Shown here in pieces: positions 46,978-58,527 of a DNA stretch of 64,000 nucleotides (within the stretch, counting starts at the first letter, position 1; every line of letters begins with the position of its first letter). Location of the stretch: positions 27,708 through 91,707 of the forward strand of contig NW_026527288.1 of assembly GCF_022682495.2 (NCBI RefSeq). Direction: 5' to 3'. Position numbers and translations under genes: made by a program. This DNA is from Desmodus rotundus (taxonomy: Eukaryota; Chordata; Mammalia; Chiroptera; Phyllostomidae). The notes beneath the pieces are model-generated. The model was given only the letters and a program-made list of their open reading frames with translations, did not search any database and was not told where the DNA came from.

Positions 46978-47759
46978 GTCTTGGCACGTCTGTTACTTTA
47001 AGGGGCGGAGCCTTAGGTGTTCACCGGGGCGGGGTAATGCTGGTCGCTGCGCTGTGATGCTGTACGTGGGGGCGGGGCCGAGAGGGAGCAATGGCGCCCA
47101 CTTCACTCTCCTCCGGATTTCAGTCTTTCACTCCGCCACCCACAATCAAACTGGGCCCCTCTGGTGCTGATTCCCGAGTAAGTGGGCCTGTGCACACTCT
47201 AGGCCCCTGTGGGTCTCTCCAACAACCCCTCCTGTGAGGCTGGGAGTCTCTCCTGCCGCCCCAACCCCCAGGGGCGCTTTCAATTTGAGGTTTGAGGCTT
47301 TATTTCCCCGAGCTGGAGCCCTGGGTTGCGCAGCGGTCTGCTTCTCTGCCCGCCGTTCGTCCGGTTTATCAGTCTGGATGAATGATTATTTTCTGTTTCC
47401 TTGGTGTTGGTCCCCCTTGCTGTTCGATTCTCTGTCAGTTCTGGTTGTGCGAGGAGGCGCAGTGTGTCTACCTACGCCGCCATCTTGGTTCTCTCTAAGT
47501 CTCTGTTTCTAATGTGTGCATTCAAGGGTGAGAATTTCTTTCTCAGGTTTTGGTCTGTAGCATCTTTAGCATCATTCAGGTCAAGTTACTTTGTAATTCA
47601 AATAGTGGTTCATTTTGGAGGTTCTGTAGGAGTCTCTTTGAGAAGGTCTGTGCAGCAGAACTTTGTCCTCATCCATTCCCTGTGAATGCCAGCTCAAGTG
47701 CCATTAGAGCAGAAAACATAGTGTATAGACTAAGAGGCTGTGATGATGGTTGAAACTTG

Positions 47760-49170
47760 CTTTAAATGGGATTGTCCAAAAAGTCAGTTCGGCCCCCCAT
47801 AACTGCACCACCTCTGTGTCGCCCCCACGTCATCACCTGGCACCGGTCCCGCATACTTGCCTTTAATGTCATTTGAAACTGTTTTTCAGACAGTATCGTG
47901 ACAGCTGTCATATCCCCGTAGAGTGAAAAACCTCATGACAACTGGTGAATGTGTGTGTGGCCCTCTTCTCACTGAAGACACCTGAACCTAACGTTTTTGG
48001 CCCCTCAGTCTGTATCGTTTCCAGAAAGTTAAGAGCCCAAGTGTAAGGCAAGAAAAGATGCTTGGTGTGTACGGAGAAGATGCTGAGTCTGATGGAACGT
48101 GTGAGAAGTGGGTTGCAAAGATTCATTCCAGAGATTTCTCATGCGCACTTGCCCCAAGGGTAGGCAGACCAGGTGCAGTGGAGAGCCATCCAGGGCAGAC
48201 GTTAACAGAAGACAGACCACGTTATGGCACATGGGAGACAGGCAATATACTCAAAGTATCCCAATCAAATGTCAAAAAGCATTTGCAGCAGCTTGATTAT
48301 GTTAATCTCTTTGACGTTTGGGTTCCACAGATGTCAAGCTGGATGGTGGGGGTCCCATCTTGACTGAATTTCCTCATGCGGTTCTCTACGGAAATGGAAG
48401 GGAAACATTCCATTTCCAAGACAAAGTGTGAGGGGATGAACCGTTGATATTTGAGAATAATGTGGAACAGGAGATATTGAGGGAAGCCCAGGAACCACCA
48501 GCAGCCCCTCCAAAGGGTGGTCTTCATCCGAAGGAGGTGATGTCCTGCAGTGGGAGCTCCTTGCAGAAACCCAGCGGGCTTCTCCCAACAAGTACTGATC
48601 TCTGTTAGACCAGGTGAAAGCCACCTGAGGGAAAATGTCCAGAATTTGTCAGGAAAGACAGGGAAGCTTCAGGGTAAGGGAGGAGCGCACACATTTCTCT
48701 TTGGCGACCAGGGGAAGACTGTTCCAGCCTGGCTGGGCAGTCATGATTCATCCGCAGTCCTCACCAGAGCTTGTGGCTTTGCATGACCCTTTAGTTTGGT
48801 GCTTGTGAATTTCTCTTATTGGAAAGAAATTTTCCTTCCCTGGAAGACTGCAGAAGACACTTGGAAGAGTTCCCTGGTCTGAAAGAGGAGCAACACTGCA
48901 GAAGACACCTGGAAGAGTTCCCTGGTCTGAAAGAGGACAATGTTGTGGGACGATGGAACAGTGAAGTAGCTTAAAGGTGGCAGAGGGCAGTGGAACAAAA
49001 CGGTGACAATGTTGTCCATTAGTTGTTCAGTCCCATTGTTTAGGGGAGAATGAAAATTGTCTCTGTCATGGTATCTGACTGTAAAAAGCAAACACAATTT
49101 TTGGCCAAGGCATCAGTAAGCTATGTATTCCAAATGCTGGTCTTTGCTTCCCTCTGGTGGCCAACCTTAG
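47760..49170 (+). pseudogene. Mariner transposase pseudogene M3'' (inverted, second copy)
   Basis: The plus frame 48,058-48,363 gives an uninterrupted DNA-binding half: GEDAESDGTCEKWVAKIHSR, APRVGRPGAVES, NILKVSQSNVKKHLQQLDYV and FDVWVPQ. A stop at 48,361 and frame changes separate it from catalytic remnants at 48,550-48,786, where the HQDN-type second Asp region reads FLFGDQGKTVP. Neither a full triad nor the C-terminal end is in frame. A 50-bp stretch (GAAGACACTTGGAAGAGTTCC and following) at 48,853-48,938 is tandemly duplicated here and not in M3 or M3'. Confidence 0.85.
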
Positions 49171-50665
49171 GAATGACACTTCAGTACAGGTCAGCAGAGT
49201 AAGTGGTTGATTCCAGGGGAATATGAATGACTTTGGATAGCAGGGGTATTCAGAAGTGCATTTGAAAATGTCTAAATGTCAGGGCTGGCCAGTTACCTTG
49301 TCACTGGTTTCCAGATTAACGGCCAAGAGCGCAATAAGCATATTTTCTGTGACATTTCTTGGATCTGGCTGTGTAGCATGATAGAGTTGAGTTTCTACAA
49401 GTTCCAGGTATGCTTGAAAATCACTTGTAATTTGGTTTGTCTGATGCAGAATCCTTAAACAACGAGGAGGAAAATTTATTTAAAGTTCTCTACGAAGAGG
49501 TAAGAAAAAGTGAAGAAAAATACAAACACTTTCACTTTATGCATATCCCCCTGTGGACAAGTTTACGGGCTCGTTTACTCAATTTCGCCTAGAGTGCGTT
49601 TACTATTTTCGGGTCCTGGTTCGGGTAAAAAGCAAAAGTACCTTTGTGGGAAGCCAATTGTAGAGCGTGTGTTCCAACTGTCGGTCTCTGCTGCCACCTC
49701 GTGGTCATTTTGGGGAATGACACCTCAGTGCAGGTCAGCAGGAAAAGTGGTTGATTCCAGTGGAATGTCAATGACTTTGGGTGGCAGTGGTATTTACAAG
49801 TGCATTCGAAAACATCTAAATTTCAGGGGTGTCCAGTTACCTTGTGACTGGCTTTCAGGTTAAGGGCAAAGGAGCCATTGATACGTTTTATGTGACGTTT
49901 CTCAGAACTGGCTCTGTAGCGTAGTAGCATCAGTCTTGGACAAGTTGAAGGTGTGCTTGAAATTCGTTTGTCTTTGCTATGTTGCAGCTTCCTTAAGCAA
50001 TGTGGAGGTAAAATTTATACATAATTCTGCACCAAGAGGTGCAGAAGGAAAGGCAAAGTGAAATATCAGCGCTATTGGTGTATGTACTCTTGTTTCCTCA
50101 ACTTTGCCTGGACTTCCTTTTCCATTTTCGGTTCCTCCTTCATGTGCAAACCTTGTACATTTCCAGTGTCTGCTTCTGACCTCTGCATTGACAGATGAAG
50201 GATTCTTTATCAAGAATTGGTAACTAGCATCTTCAGCATCATTCGGGTCAAGTTATCAAGTAATTCATATGGTGGTTCATTTTGGAGCTTCTGTAGGAGT
50301 CTCTTTCGGATGTGCTGAACAACAGAACTGTCTATTCATCTGTTCTCTGTGAATACTAGGTTAAATGCTATGGGAGCAAAAAATAGACTGTATACGTTTT
50401 GCGGCTGCGATGCTCGTTGAACCTTGCCTTAAATCGGGTCAGCCAAAAGGCCTCTTTGGCCAAAAAAGCCTGTTTGGTGAAAAAGTCCATTTGCCAATAA
50501 GTCTGTTTGGCTGAAAAGTCAGTTCAGCCACAAGTCAGTTCAGCCTGCAACCCCACTCCCACACTCCCACCCCATCACCTGTCTCTGGTCGCCCATACTT
50601 GCCCTTAACATAATTCAAAACTGCTTTATTAGACAGTATTGTGACAGCTATTATATCAGCTTTGC
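49170..50665 (+). repeat. Inverted block B spacers, mariner end and minisatellite, second copy
   Basis: Colinear with 38,960-40,450: solo mariner end at 49,610-49,770, no SINE at about 50,165, minisatellite at 50,440-50,565, and the same cut into block C. Confidence 0.75.
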
Positions 50666-50669
50666 CCGC

Positions 50670-52285
50670 AGAGCCCCCCGTCCGCCGCAGATGAAAATAA
50701 GTCTACCGAGACATGATCTGTTTAGGGAGGAAAGGTGGCAGATCTCTCCAAGGAGAGGAGCTAAGAGCCTTTTCCTCAATGGGCTTTTATTGGGTTCAAT
50801 TTGCACAGGAATACAGGTAAAGCTCACCAATCTTTGTCAGGCAGTAAGAATCGAACAACAGGTAACATTCAAAGAACTCTGGGAGCTTATTCTCAGTCAG
50901 GGTCAGTTAGCTAAAGGGCTATAAAACTTTGGGAAACAAACTCATTTCATGCTTAGACCCTTAGGAGAAAACTGAGGGCATTCTTAGCAAAGCAGGTTTC
51001 ACAGGGTTTTTTGTATTCTCTCTTAGGCCTGATGCCCCCCAGGGTACCGCCCTTTCCAGCACAGGGCTGCACCACCCTCTGTCATTGTTTCAGGCTTCAG
51101 TCAGGCAGGGGAAGTAAGGCAGCCAAGAGATTAGGTGACTTCTTGCAGACAGAAGGAGCACTCAGTCTATGTCAAAGCTGAGGGGCAAGGGTCCATGCCC
51201 CCCTTTTCTATAGCCCCCCAAGTCCTTCCCTGAGGGCCTCTTCCTGACCATGCCTGTCTGAGGTCATCCCTCCCTTGAGGAATCTTACCCATCTTTGGCT
51301 AACTGGTCAGGCTCAGGGCCAAGCAGGGTAAAGTAAAGTGGGCAGAGGCAGCACCCCTGCCAGGGAGATAAGCTTTGTCTCCTTAATGGCTTATGGTCCC
51401 AAGGTCTTTCACTCAGCCTTAGCCAGGGGGGTTACAGCTTCTGAAACAGGGCAGGGTGCTTCCCAACAACTGCATGCTTTCCCTACTGTCCAGAGGACCA
51501 CACATTTTTCTGGAGACCACATTTCCAAGCACGTCTCCCACCGACATAAAGGCAGAGTGCAAAAGGGTAGAACCAGGGACTGCCGGCCAAGATGGAGTAT
51601 AGGGAACTGTTCCACGCAGGGGAAATGCAGCCCAGTTCCCACTTGGAAAAGCCAGCGAGAGCGAGGTCTGGCAGGCAGGACCCATGCCCCCACACACAGC
51701 TATTTCTATGGGGAATCAGGCCTGCCCTGTACCTAGCTTGCTTTGAGACTTGCTTTCCCTGAAACTCCCTCACCCTGGATTGAGGCAGCAAATGTTGACT
51801 GAGTATCTTTAACTTCCTAAAGTCTGTGCTAAACTACCCACGTGGGGAGTGTAACCAGTTCAACCACTTCCCCCCCCCCACCCCCGAACTGTAACATCCT
51901 TCTCTTTGATGTAATCAGCAGCATTCTGTCCTTGGTTGTATGCAAAAGCTAATCACCTACAGTGAACATGGGCACAGTAAATGTGGACCATCCTCTATGT
52001 AAACTGCCCAGAAAAGCAGTAAAAGCCTGTCCAGGCAGGGATCGGGCTTTCTCAGGGGCTCTCTCTGGCCCTCACGCCCTCTCTCACTTAGAGAGTGGCC
52101 ATGCCATCCCTTTTTCCCCACAGGATTTTTGTAGTCTGTGTGAATTTGTCTATTGCTGCCACAGCACACAGATCCCGTGGGCTGGGATCTGCATCAAGTT
52201 CACAGAGACCCTGTACCAAAACCTACACAGGCTCTGGAGTCTAGAATCTGGACCCTGGAGAAGAGCCAGAACCAATAGCTGAATG
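50670..52285 (-). repeat. Block C, copy 3, joined to block A
   Basis: Colinear with the other C copies to about 52,280. It then continues into A sequence (CTGAATGCCAGAC..) instead of D, which marks the end of the tandem array. Confidence 0.7.
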
Positions 52286-54240
52286 CCAGACCTCCGCCCC
52301 AATCCTAAAACTGTCCCCACGACCCAGGACAGACCATGTACACTGAATGCCAGTCACTGGACACCAGATTCCATCCATCAGACCCTAGAGCCAGAGCTAC
52401 ATGTGGATCCCACACACCAACCCAGCATGCAAAGCCACACCTGAAGAGACTCCACATCCCAGACTCACAGCCCCAGGCCACAGACCCTGGAGACAGAACC
52501 TAGATCTGTAACCAGGACCCCACAGCCACACTCCAGAGTTGGAGCTGGATAATGGAGCCCAGTTGCCAGATGCCAGATGCAGGAGCAGAGCCGAGTCCTC
52601 CCAATGTAAACAGAGCCAGCGGTCAATTAAGAACTTTCCTAAGTCCGAGCAATTGGCCTCACAAATACTTTTCATGCTGGTGTAAACGTATAAGAGAAGA
52701 AAGTGACTCCCAGCACTACTAAATTGTACCAAGCCCTGCAGAAATAGACCATAAAGGCTGACAGAGCAAAATATGATATTAATGCTTACTTTTGCCAGGA
52801 GGTGTGCATGATCTCTCAGAGGCTGCACTTTCCAGAAGTTAGTGTCCCGGCCATGCTTGTCACACCGCCGGCTCACCAACACTGTGGGGTTTAAAACATT
52901 ATTTTTTGCCATACCTTCTAAGTTCTAAGAGCTGGGATAACAATCAAATTAACATAATCTAATTAACGGGAGATATTCAAGGTCCAACACATGGGCAAGG
53001 GGAATTTATATTCAAATGAATACCAAAAATAAGGAGATGATATTGGGTATATAGGGTATATTGGAAAATGGAAGAACAGTATTAAATTTCAACGGTGAAA
53101 TGGGGGACATGCAGGTAATTTAGAAAATGGGCAACATACCTGCCAAGTTAATTTCTGTTGGGCAATTCCCAAAACTTTAAGACACAAGGAGACAGTAAGA
53201 GGGTCAACAGGCTCTTGCTAGGAGTGTCACTGTCTGAAGCTGAGGTGATGGTGCTGAAGCTCTCTTCCTAAACCAAACTGTGGCAACTAAACCTCTTAGG
53301 AAGAAATGAGATGACAATCCTACATAATTTCTCAGTCTTCCCTTTCTTTCAGCAATAATCACGCCTCAGATAAACCTCATTGGCTACGATACTGCCACTG
53401 CGCAAAGCTCACCTTCCCTTCCTTAACAGCCAGTTTAAAATCAACGTGCCAACTGCAAAATGTTGGCCCTCTTCATTGTCACCTTTGAAACTTCAAATAC
53501 AAGTTGTATATCCACAAGCTACATTAGTACATTGTTCCACATTTCACTGACATAATCGTTCAGTTTTGAGAATAAGTTACTTTACTTAAATTGTTAAATC
53601 TTCCTTAAGTAAATGGTGATATACATGTACCCCCCTAATTCACCTCATATTAAACACCTGAGTGCTTGCTTACGTGGTGGGGAAACAACCTTTCCTGTGA
53701 CCTCAGGAATCTTTGGGCTGGTCTAATAATCCAACAGGTAGGACACAGGTTAGCAAATGAAAATGGCCAAAAGTAAGACATGCTTAGGCGGGACAAACTC
53801 ACTCACAGGAGAGAATCAGAAACCCCACACGCAGAAGAGCATAAATGAGATAGCGATGATGTGAGGTGCCGTGGTTATTTTCTATGATAAAAATATCTTC
53901 TTACATATGTGGGAAAATATTTCTGATATAAAACAAGGTGTTGGAACAACTGAAGGGGAAAAATATTGGGCCCCCTACGTGACATCCTCCACCAAGATCA
54001 ATGCTTTAATTGATTTTGATAGCCACTCACAACTAATATAAAACAGTGAGAGCTATCTAAAACATACCAAGAGATCTAATGTGAAAGAATGGGAAAAATA
54101 TACTACACGAACATTAACCAAATGAAAATTATATAACCTATAGTAGACCAGAAAGCAATAAATAAATAAATAAATAAACACTACTACAAATAAAGAGGAG
54201 TACTTCCTATCAGTAAGTTCAATTTACCAGATTAGCAAAT
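52285..54240. repeat. Block A, copy 3
   Basis: Direct repeat of about 1,470-3,430. 54,240-54,340 then repeats 53,750-53,860 (ATTAGCAAATGAAAATGGCC). An (AATA)n microsatellite lies at 54,157-54,178. 54,340-54,880 has no feature I can name. Confidence 0.85.
53351..53409 (-). pseudogene. RNU4 pseudogene: U4 snRNA pseudogene, second copy
   Basis: Same U4 5'-domain piece and same end point as at 2,574-2,632. A G-to-A change (CACGCC for CGCGCC on the plus strand) distinguishes it. Confidence 0.9.
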
Positions 54241-54879
54241 GAAAATGGCCAAATGTAAGACATGCATAGGCGGGAGAACCTCACTCACAGAAGAGTAAGA
54301 AACTCCACACGCAGAAGAACATAAATGAGACAGCAATGATGTGAGGGGCCCTGGGGCTTCAAAGTATCCTCATAAAAAGGGTCAAGGGCCAGCCCCAGGG
54401 CCCCCTTCTAGCCGTCCTGCTTAAATCCATTAAATTTGGAAAAATTCCACCTGAAATGAATCTACATATTCCTGACTTCTAAAATAGTTAAAACTCGACT
54501 GGAAGCTACAGCCCCCAGGAAATGAAGTGCTCCCGTCTCCACATCACTCACCACTGGAAAATAGGGGCAAAGGCAGCCAATGCTGTGGTCCCAGTTACTC
54601 AATAATGACAAGTCACAAACCAACACCAGCTCCGAGAACTTCAGACGCAGTAACTCCTGGCAAGAAAGGTCCCAACTTTACCAACCAGAGAGAAAAGCAA
54701 TTACCCTCTTGACACTTTCTACCTGATTCCTCCAGACCATGTGGGACCCGTCCAATTTGGCTACAATATCAACGTTAGCTTTCGTGTTTAGGGAAAACTG
54801 CTCACCGTGGCTACCGCAAAGAAGACCGTTTCCGTCAATCGTGTCACTTGATGGGACCAGAGCTGTCCCCAAACTCTGT

Positions 54880-56450
54880 CTCAGCCCTTCCCCTGGCCGA
54901 GCACGCAGTGAGCACCAGAGTCCCCTGGGGCGGTGGCCGCTCGGACAGGGCCGTTTCTCTCACCAGGGACATTTCTGATGCATAAACGCTGACTCTCCCC
55001 ACTGGCACCCGAACAGCCAAAGAAAGGTCTGGAGAGAAAACCGCACGTGTAACGAGCCTGCTGCCCGGAAGCCGCCCGTGTGCGCGGGTCCCTGACTCGG
55101 GCATCCCGGGCCTCCGCGTCTGCATGTGGGGTCCAGTGACCCCCTCCCTGTTGTCGCACCGCGGAAACGGGTGAATTCCTTCCCTCCTTCACTACAGTCC
55201 CCGGACGCCGGTTTCCCCGTTTTTTCTTCTTCCAGAACCAGGAGAGAGAGGGGTGAGCTCGGCGGTCTTGGAGAGCGCGTCCACGTGAACCCTCAGCCGG
55301 CTCCGGATCCGCGAACCCCCGGACCCGCGCTGCGCCCCTCGGGCCCGAGAGAGGCCAGAGGCCGGGTGCGCAGCGCCGTCCGCGGTGAAGACGCTCCACT
55401 CCGCTCTCCTCTCCTTCCCACCGGGGAGAGGACCCCCCAAAGTTGTGTTAGCGCGCGACTCCGTGTCCTGTCTCCTGCCCCATCCCTCTCCCCCCAAACC
55501 CTCCTGGACTCTCTCACGGTCTCCGTCACCTACTCCCACCCGCAGGTCCCCGTCCCCAAACCTCCCTTCTCTGTGTTCCAGCAGAATTCCGCGCGGGCCC
55601 TTCCCCCTCCTGCTCCCAAGGTAACCCGTTCTAACCTCCCGCAGGCGGCTCCGGTCCACCCTCTCCTGTCCCCACCGCGCACCAGGGTCCAGTCCTCCTT
55701 CCAGACACGCGCCGCCCTTCCCTTCTTACCAGGGCTTGTCCCCCAGCCCCGAGCCCCGACCCACCAGATCGCAGCCCCGCCGGCCTCTCCTGCACCCCCC
55801 TTCCCCGTCCCTCACCAGCCCCTCTGTCCCTTGCGGGCAGCGTCCTGGTCGCTCCTCCCCCCGAAGTTCTCGAGGTTCCCGGGACGGACATCGCTCCGCC
55901 CCCTCCGCTCTGCATTCCCAAGATATGCGACCCCGCCAAAGCCCGCCCCCCGCCCACGCGGGTCCTCCGCCGGCGTTCCCGTCCTGTGTCCGCTGGGATG
56001 GAGGAGAGGGGACCCGCGGGCCAGCGTGGGGACGGGCTGGATCTGAGAAGGGCTCTGAACCGAAAGGCTCAGGGCCGCAGGGAGGCCGAGCGCAGCGCGG
56101 AGCAGGTGTGGCCCCTCCCGAACGCCGAGGACACGGACGGGAGCGCTGTCTCGCCCCGGGAAGAGAGCGCGTTCACTCGGTGAACACGTGTGAAGCATTT
56201 GCTGGTGTCCGGCTGGGGGACGGGCGTCTCGTGTGTAATACGGGCCACACACTGGTGAGAGGGACACACGCGCCTTCGTGCGGCTCCCTGTCCCTGCAGG
56301 TGGACGAGACGCGGTGCAAGCGTCCAGGCTGCGCGGGCACCTGCCCGAGCGCAGCAGGTGGAAGGGACCCGACGCCTGGGGACACGGAGTCACGGTGGTG
56401 AAGCGCTGCAGGCGTCCCAGGATGACGGCTTTCCTGTCATCGCTCACACG
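54880..56450. promoter_or_regulatory. CpG-island-like region
   Basis: About 1.5 kb rich in G+C and undepleted in CpG, flanked by AT-rich duplicated DNA on both sides. It has many CCGCCC/GGGCGG-type and CCCCGCC words and no TATA box at an obvious place. It looks like a housekeeping-type or germline-unmethylated promoter. No coding exon is recognisable; a noncoding transcript is possible. CpG observed/expected was not computed. Confidence 0.6.
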
Positions 56451-56472
56451 TCACTCCTTAATACCTACTCTG

Positions 56473-56480
56473 TGACGTCA
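56473..56480. promoter_or_regulatory. CRE-type site TGACGTCA
   Basis: Perfect palindromic CREB/ATF element. The equivalent position in copies 1-3 reads TAATGTCA. Confidence 0.6.
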
Positions 56481-56583
56481 CTAACAGTAAATACTCTTGC
56501 TTTCCCGCATTCCCAGATTCACCATCTCCAATCTCCCTTATGGACAATGCGGACACTGGCCAGATCGTGAGTTCCTCAGACAA

Positions 56584-56599
56584 CCTCCAGGGGGCGCGA
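56584..56599 (+). promoter_or_regulatory. Strong CTCF-like site
   Basis: CCTCCAGGGGGCGCGA has two differences from CCACCAGGGGGCGCTA. Paralogs near 28,180, 35,345, 43,280 and 59,170 have lost the GGGGGCGC core. Confidence 0.6.
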
Positions 56600-57389
56600 T
56601 TTCTCTTACAAACACTGCTGGTTTCTGCAGGACCAGGGGTCCGAGCCCTGGACTCACTTAAAGGTAAGTATCTTGTTCCTGCTCTATTGCATCATCAATG
56701 AACTCACCGCCAACGAGATTTTCTCTCGCTCCTCACATCACCTCGTTTCTTCAGTTTTTCAAGTGTTATCTACTTTAAGTATTTTTACATAACTAAAGTA
56801 ATGTAATTTTATTATTGTACAATAACTTATTTACCTTGATACCTTATTTACCAAATCACGAAAAGCAACGTAATGATTACAAGTAACAGAATTTGTTACA
56901 GTCAGGGGAAATAACACACATATAAATATCCTTTATATGTATATAGAAACAGAAAGTTAAAGACAGAATCAAAAAGAACCAATAGCAACAAAACAGATAA
57001 AACACCTAACGCCAACCTCAGCAAGAATGTGCAGTGATCTGTGTGGACAAATGTTACAATGATGCCCAATGAAAGACGCCTGAACAACTGTAAAGTGGCA
57101 TCGTGTTCTTCGATGAAAAACATAAGAATGTCAATTTCCCAAAGTTGCTTATAAATTGTGATACAGTTTAAAATATCAACATTTTAAAACTAAAACAAAC
57201 TCATTTTCAGTTCACTTGTTAAAATTAGGAAAGAAAAGGGAATCCTGGAAAAGCAAATTAATAAATAGAACCTAGCTCAACCAAATATAACTATGTATTG
57301 TGTTATAAACCTACGTTAATCTAAACAGTGGGGTAATAGTCTTTGAATAGACAAACTGATGGGACAAAATACAAAGTCCAATAGTAAAT

Positions 57390-58260
57390 GCAAAATCAGA
57401 TGGAAATTTTCTATGACAAATATATCTCCTTAGACTTGTGGGAAAATATTTATAATATAATAAAAGGTGTTGGAACAAGTGAATGGGAAAAATATTGGAC
57501 CTCCTACATTACATCCTCTGACAAAATCAATTCTTTGATTGATTATAATAGCCACTTATCACTAACATAACAAACTGAGAGCTACCTAGAGAAATGTGCA
57601 AAAAATATCTAAAGTGAAAGAATGGGGAAAATATACTATACGAGCATTAACCAAATGAAAATTATATAATAACATAGTAGACTTGAAGACAAAAAAACAC
57701 TACTAAAAATAAAGAGGAATACTTCATATCAGTAAGTTCAATCTACCAGTTAGTTCCACATTTTTATTCACTTAATAACATAAACTCAAAATTATATAGA
57801 ACAGAGCTACATGGAAAATTATATAAATTAATAATCATAATAGGAGATTTAACAAACCTCTATCATTCAGGTTCTATTCCAGAACCAATAAAGCCCCCCC
57901 AAAATAATAAAAATATTTTAAAAATAACATGAGAAGCAAATTGCATTCAATGTGGATAAGTACTTCACTACACCCCAAAACTGCAAATTACAGATGCTTT
58001 CCAAGCACCCTGGAAACTTTTTTAAACACTGACTATATAGTGATATAAAGCAAGTTTCAATAAATTTCAAGTATATATATAAAAACATATATATATATGT
58101 TTTTTGCTTTCACTACCATTAATCAAGAAATCAGTAACAACAGATAACTAGAAAATACTTATATTTACATATTATGAAATACACTTCTAAATAACCACCC
58201 AAAAATAAACCAATTGGAATTAAAAAATAATTTTCATGGAATGATAGTAAAAATACTGCA
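57390..58260. repeat. Block A late part, copy 4
   Basis: Colinear with 3,090-3,970 (TGTGGGAAAATATTTATAATATAA, ATATAGAACAGAGCTACA). An AT-rich expansion lies at 58,070-58,100. 57,190-57,390 holds nothing identifiable. Confidence 0.7.
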
Positions 58261-58320
58261 TACCAAGGCCAGATCACTCAGGTTCCAAAGATGATCACAG
58301 CTTGAAGATCAGTGGTTTTC

Positions 58321-58527
58321 GCCCTGGCTTGTGCCCCTCAGCAGATGGAGCACGGGCTGCAAACCAAAGGGTTGACAGTTGATTCCCAGGCAGGGCACAT
58401 GCCTGGGTTGCAGGCCAGGTCCCCAGTGGGGGCCAGGGGAGAGGCAACCACACATTGATGTTTCTTTCCGTCTCTTTCTCCCTTCCTTCTCCTCTCTTTA
58501 AAAATAAATAAATAAAAATTTTTAAAA
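58321..58527 (+). mobile_element. Ves SINE inserted at a MER20 end
   Basis: Head GCCCTGGCTTGTGCCCCTCA, 'caggcagggcacatgcctggg' segment, CT-rich tract and (AAAT)n tail. Perfect 13-bp duplications ATCAGTGGTTTTC at 58,308-58,320 and 58,528-58,540. Confidence 0.95.

Larger units (their letters stand above)
45887..47495 (-). mobile_element. HAL1: Full-length HAL1 retroposon with 15-bp target-site duplication
   Basis: On the minus strand it starts with an L1-type 5' end (CCAAGATGGCGGCGTAG, a YY1-type site, at about 47,473-47,489). It continues through a 0.5-kb GC-rich 5' UTR, one ORF (46,263-46,958), a 0.37-kb 3' UTR with no ORF2, and a 17-base A tail (T-run 45,886-45,902). It is flanked by perfect TAAGTCTCTGTTTCT repeats at 45,872-45,886 and 47,496-47,510. 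The left-array paralog near 11,890 is empty. Perfect duplications and an open ORF imply a recent insertion. Confidence 0.95.
36865..49704 (-). promoter_or_regulatory. Right array of CTCF-like motifs (reverse)
   Basis: Ten 16-mers read on the minus strand: 36,865-36,880, 37,153-37,168, 37,439-37,454, 38,922-38,937, 39,469-39,484, 44,806-44,821, 45,094-45,109, 45,380-45,395, 49,145-49,160 and 49,689-49,704. The commonest form is identical to the left-array motif. The copy at 49,145 reads CCACCAGAGGGAAGCA. Occupancy is inference. Confidence 0.4.
56450..57190. repeat. Block D, copy 4 (partial), attached to the CpG island
   Basis: Colinear with 28,050-28,800: AGATTCACCATCTCCAATCT, GACAATGCGGACACTGGCCAG, GTTCCTCAGACAACCTCC and the later GACAAATGTTACAATGATGC part. 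CpGs lost in the other D copies are kept here. Confidence 0.75.

Noticed and set aside
36123..50665. Possible miRNA cluster of the X-linked miR-506 type, because of repeated short units in tandem
   Set aside because: I compared the repeated units with the seeds I know for that family and looked for 20-22-nt hairpin arms in the B/mariner units; none fitted. A folding scan with small-RNA reads could still overturn this.
55126..56046. 306-codon open frame in the CpG island
   Set aside because: It begins at GTG, is Pro/Arg/Ser-rich low-complexity sequence, overlaps equally open frames on both strands and has no recognisable domain: expected by chance in CpG-rich DNA.
56038..56300. Downstream exon of a gene starting in the CpG island
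   Set aside because: A GT splice-donor-like GGTAAGTA occurs at about 56,662, but there is no open frame with plausible coding character and no acceptor that I can support.
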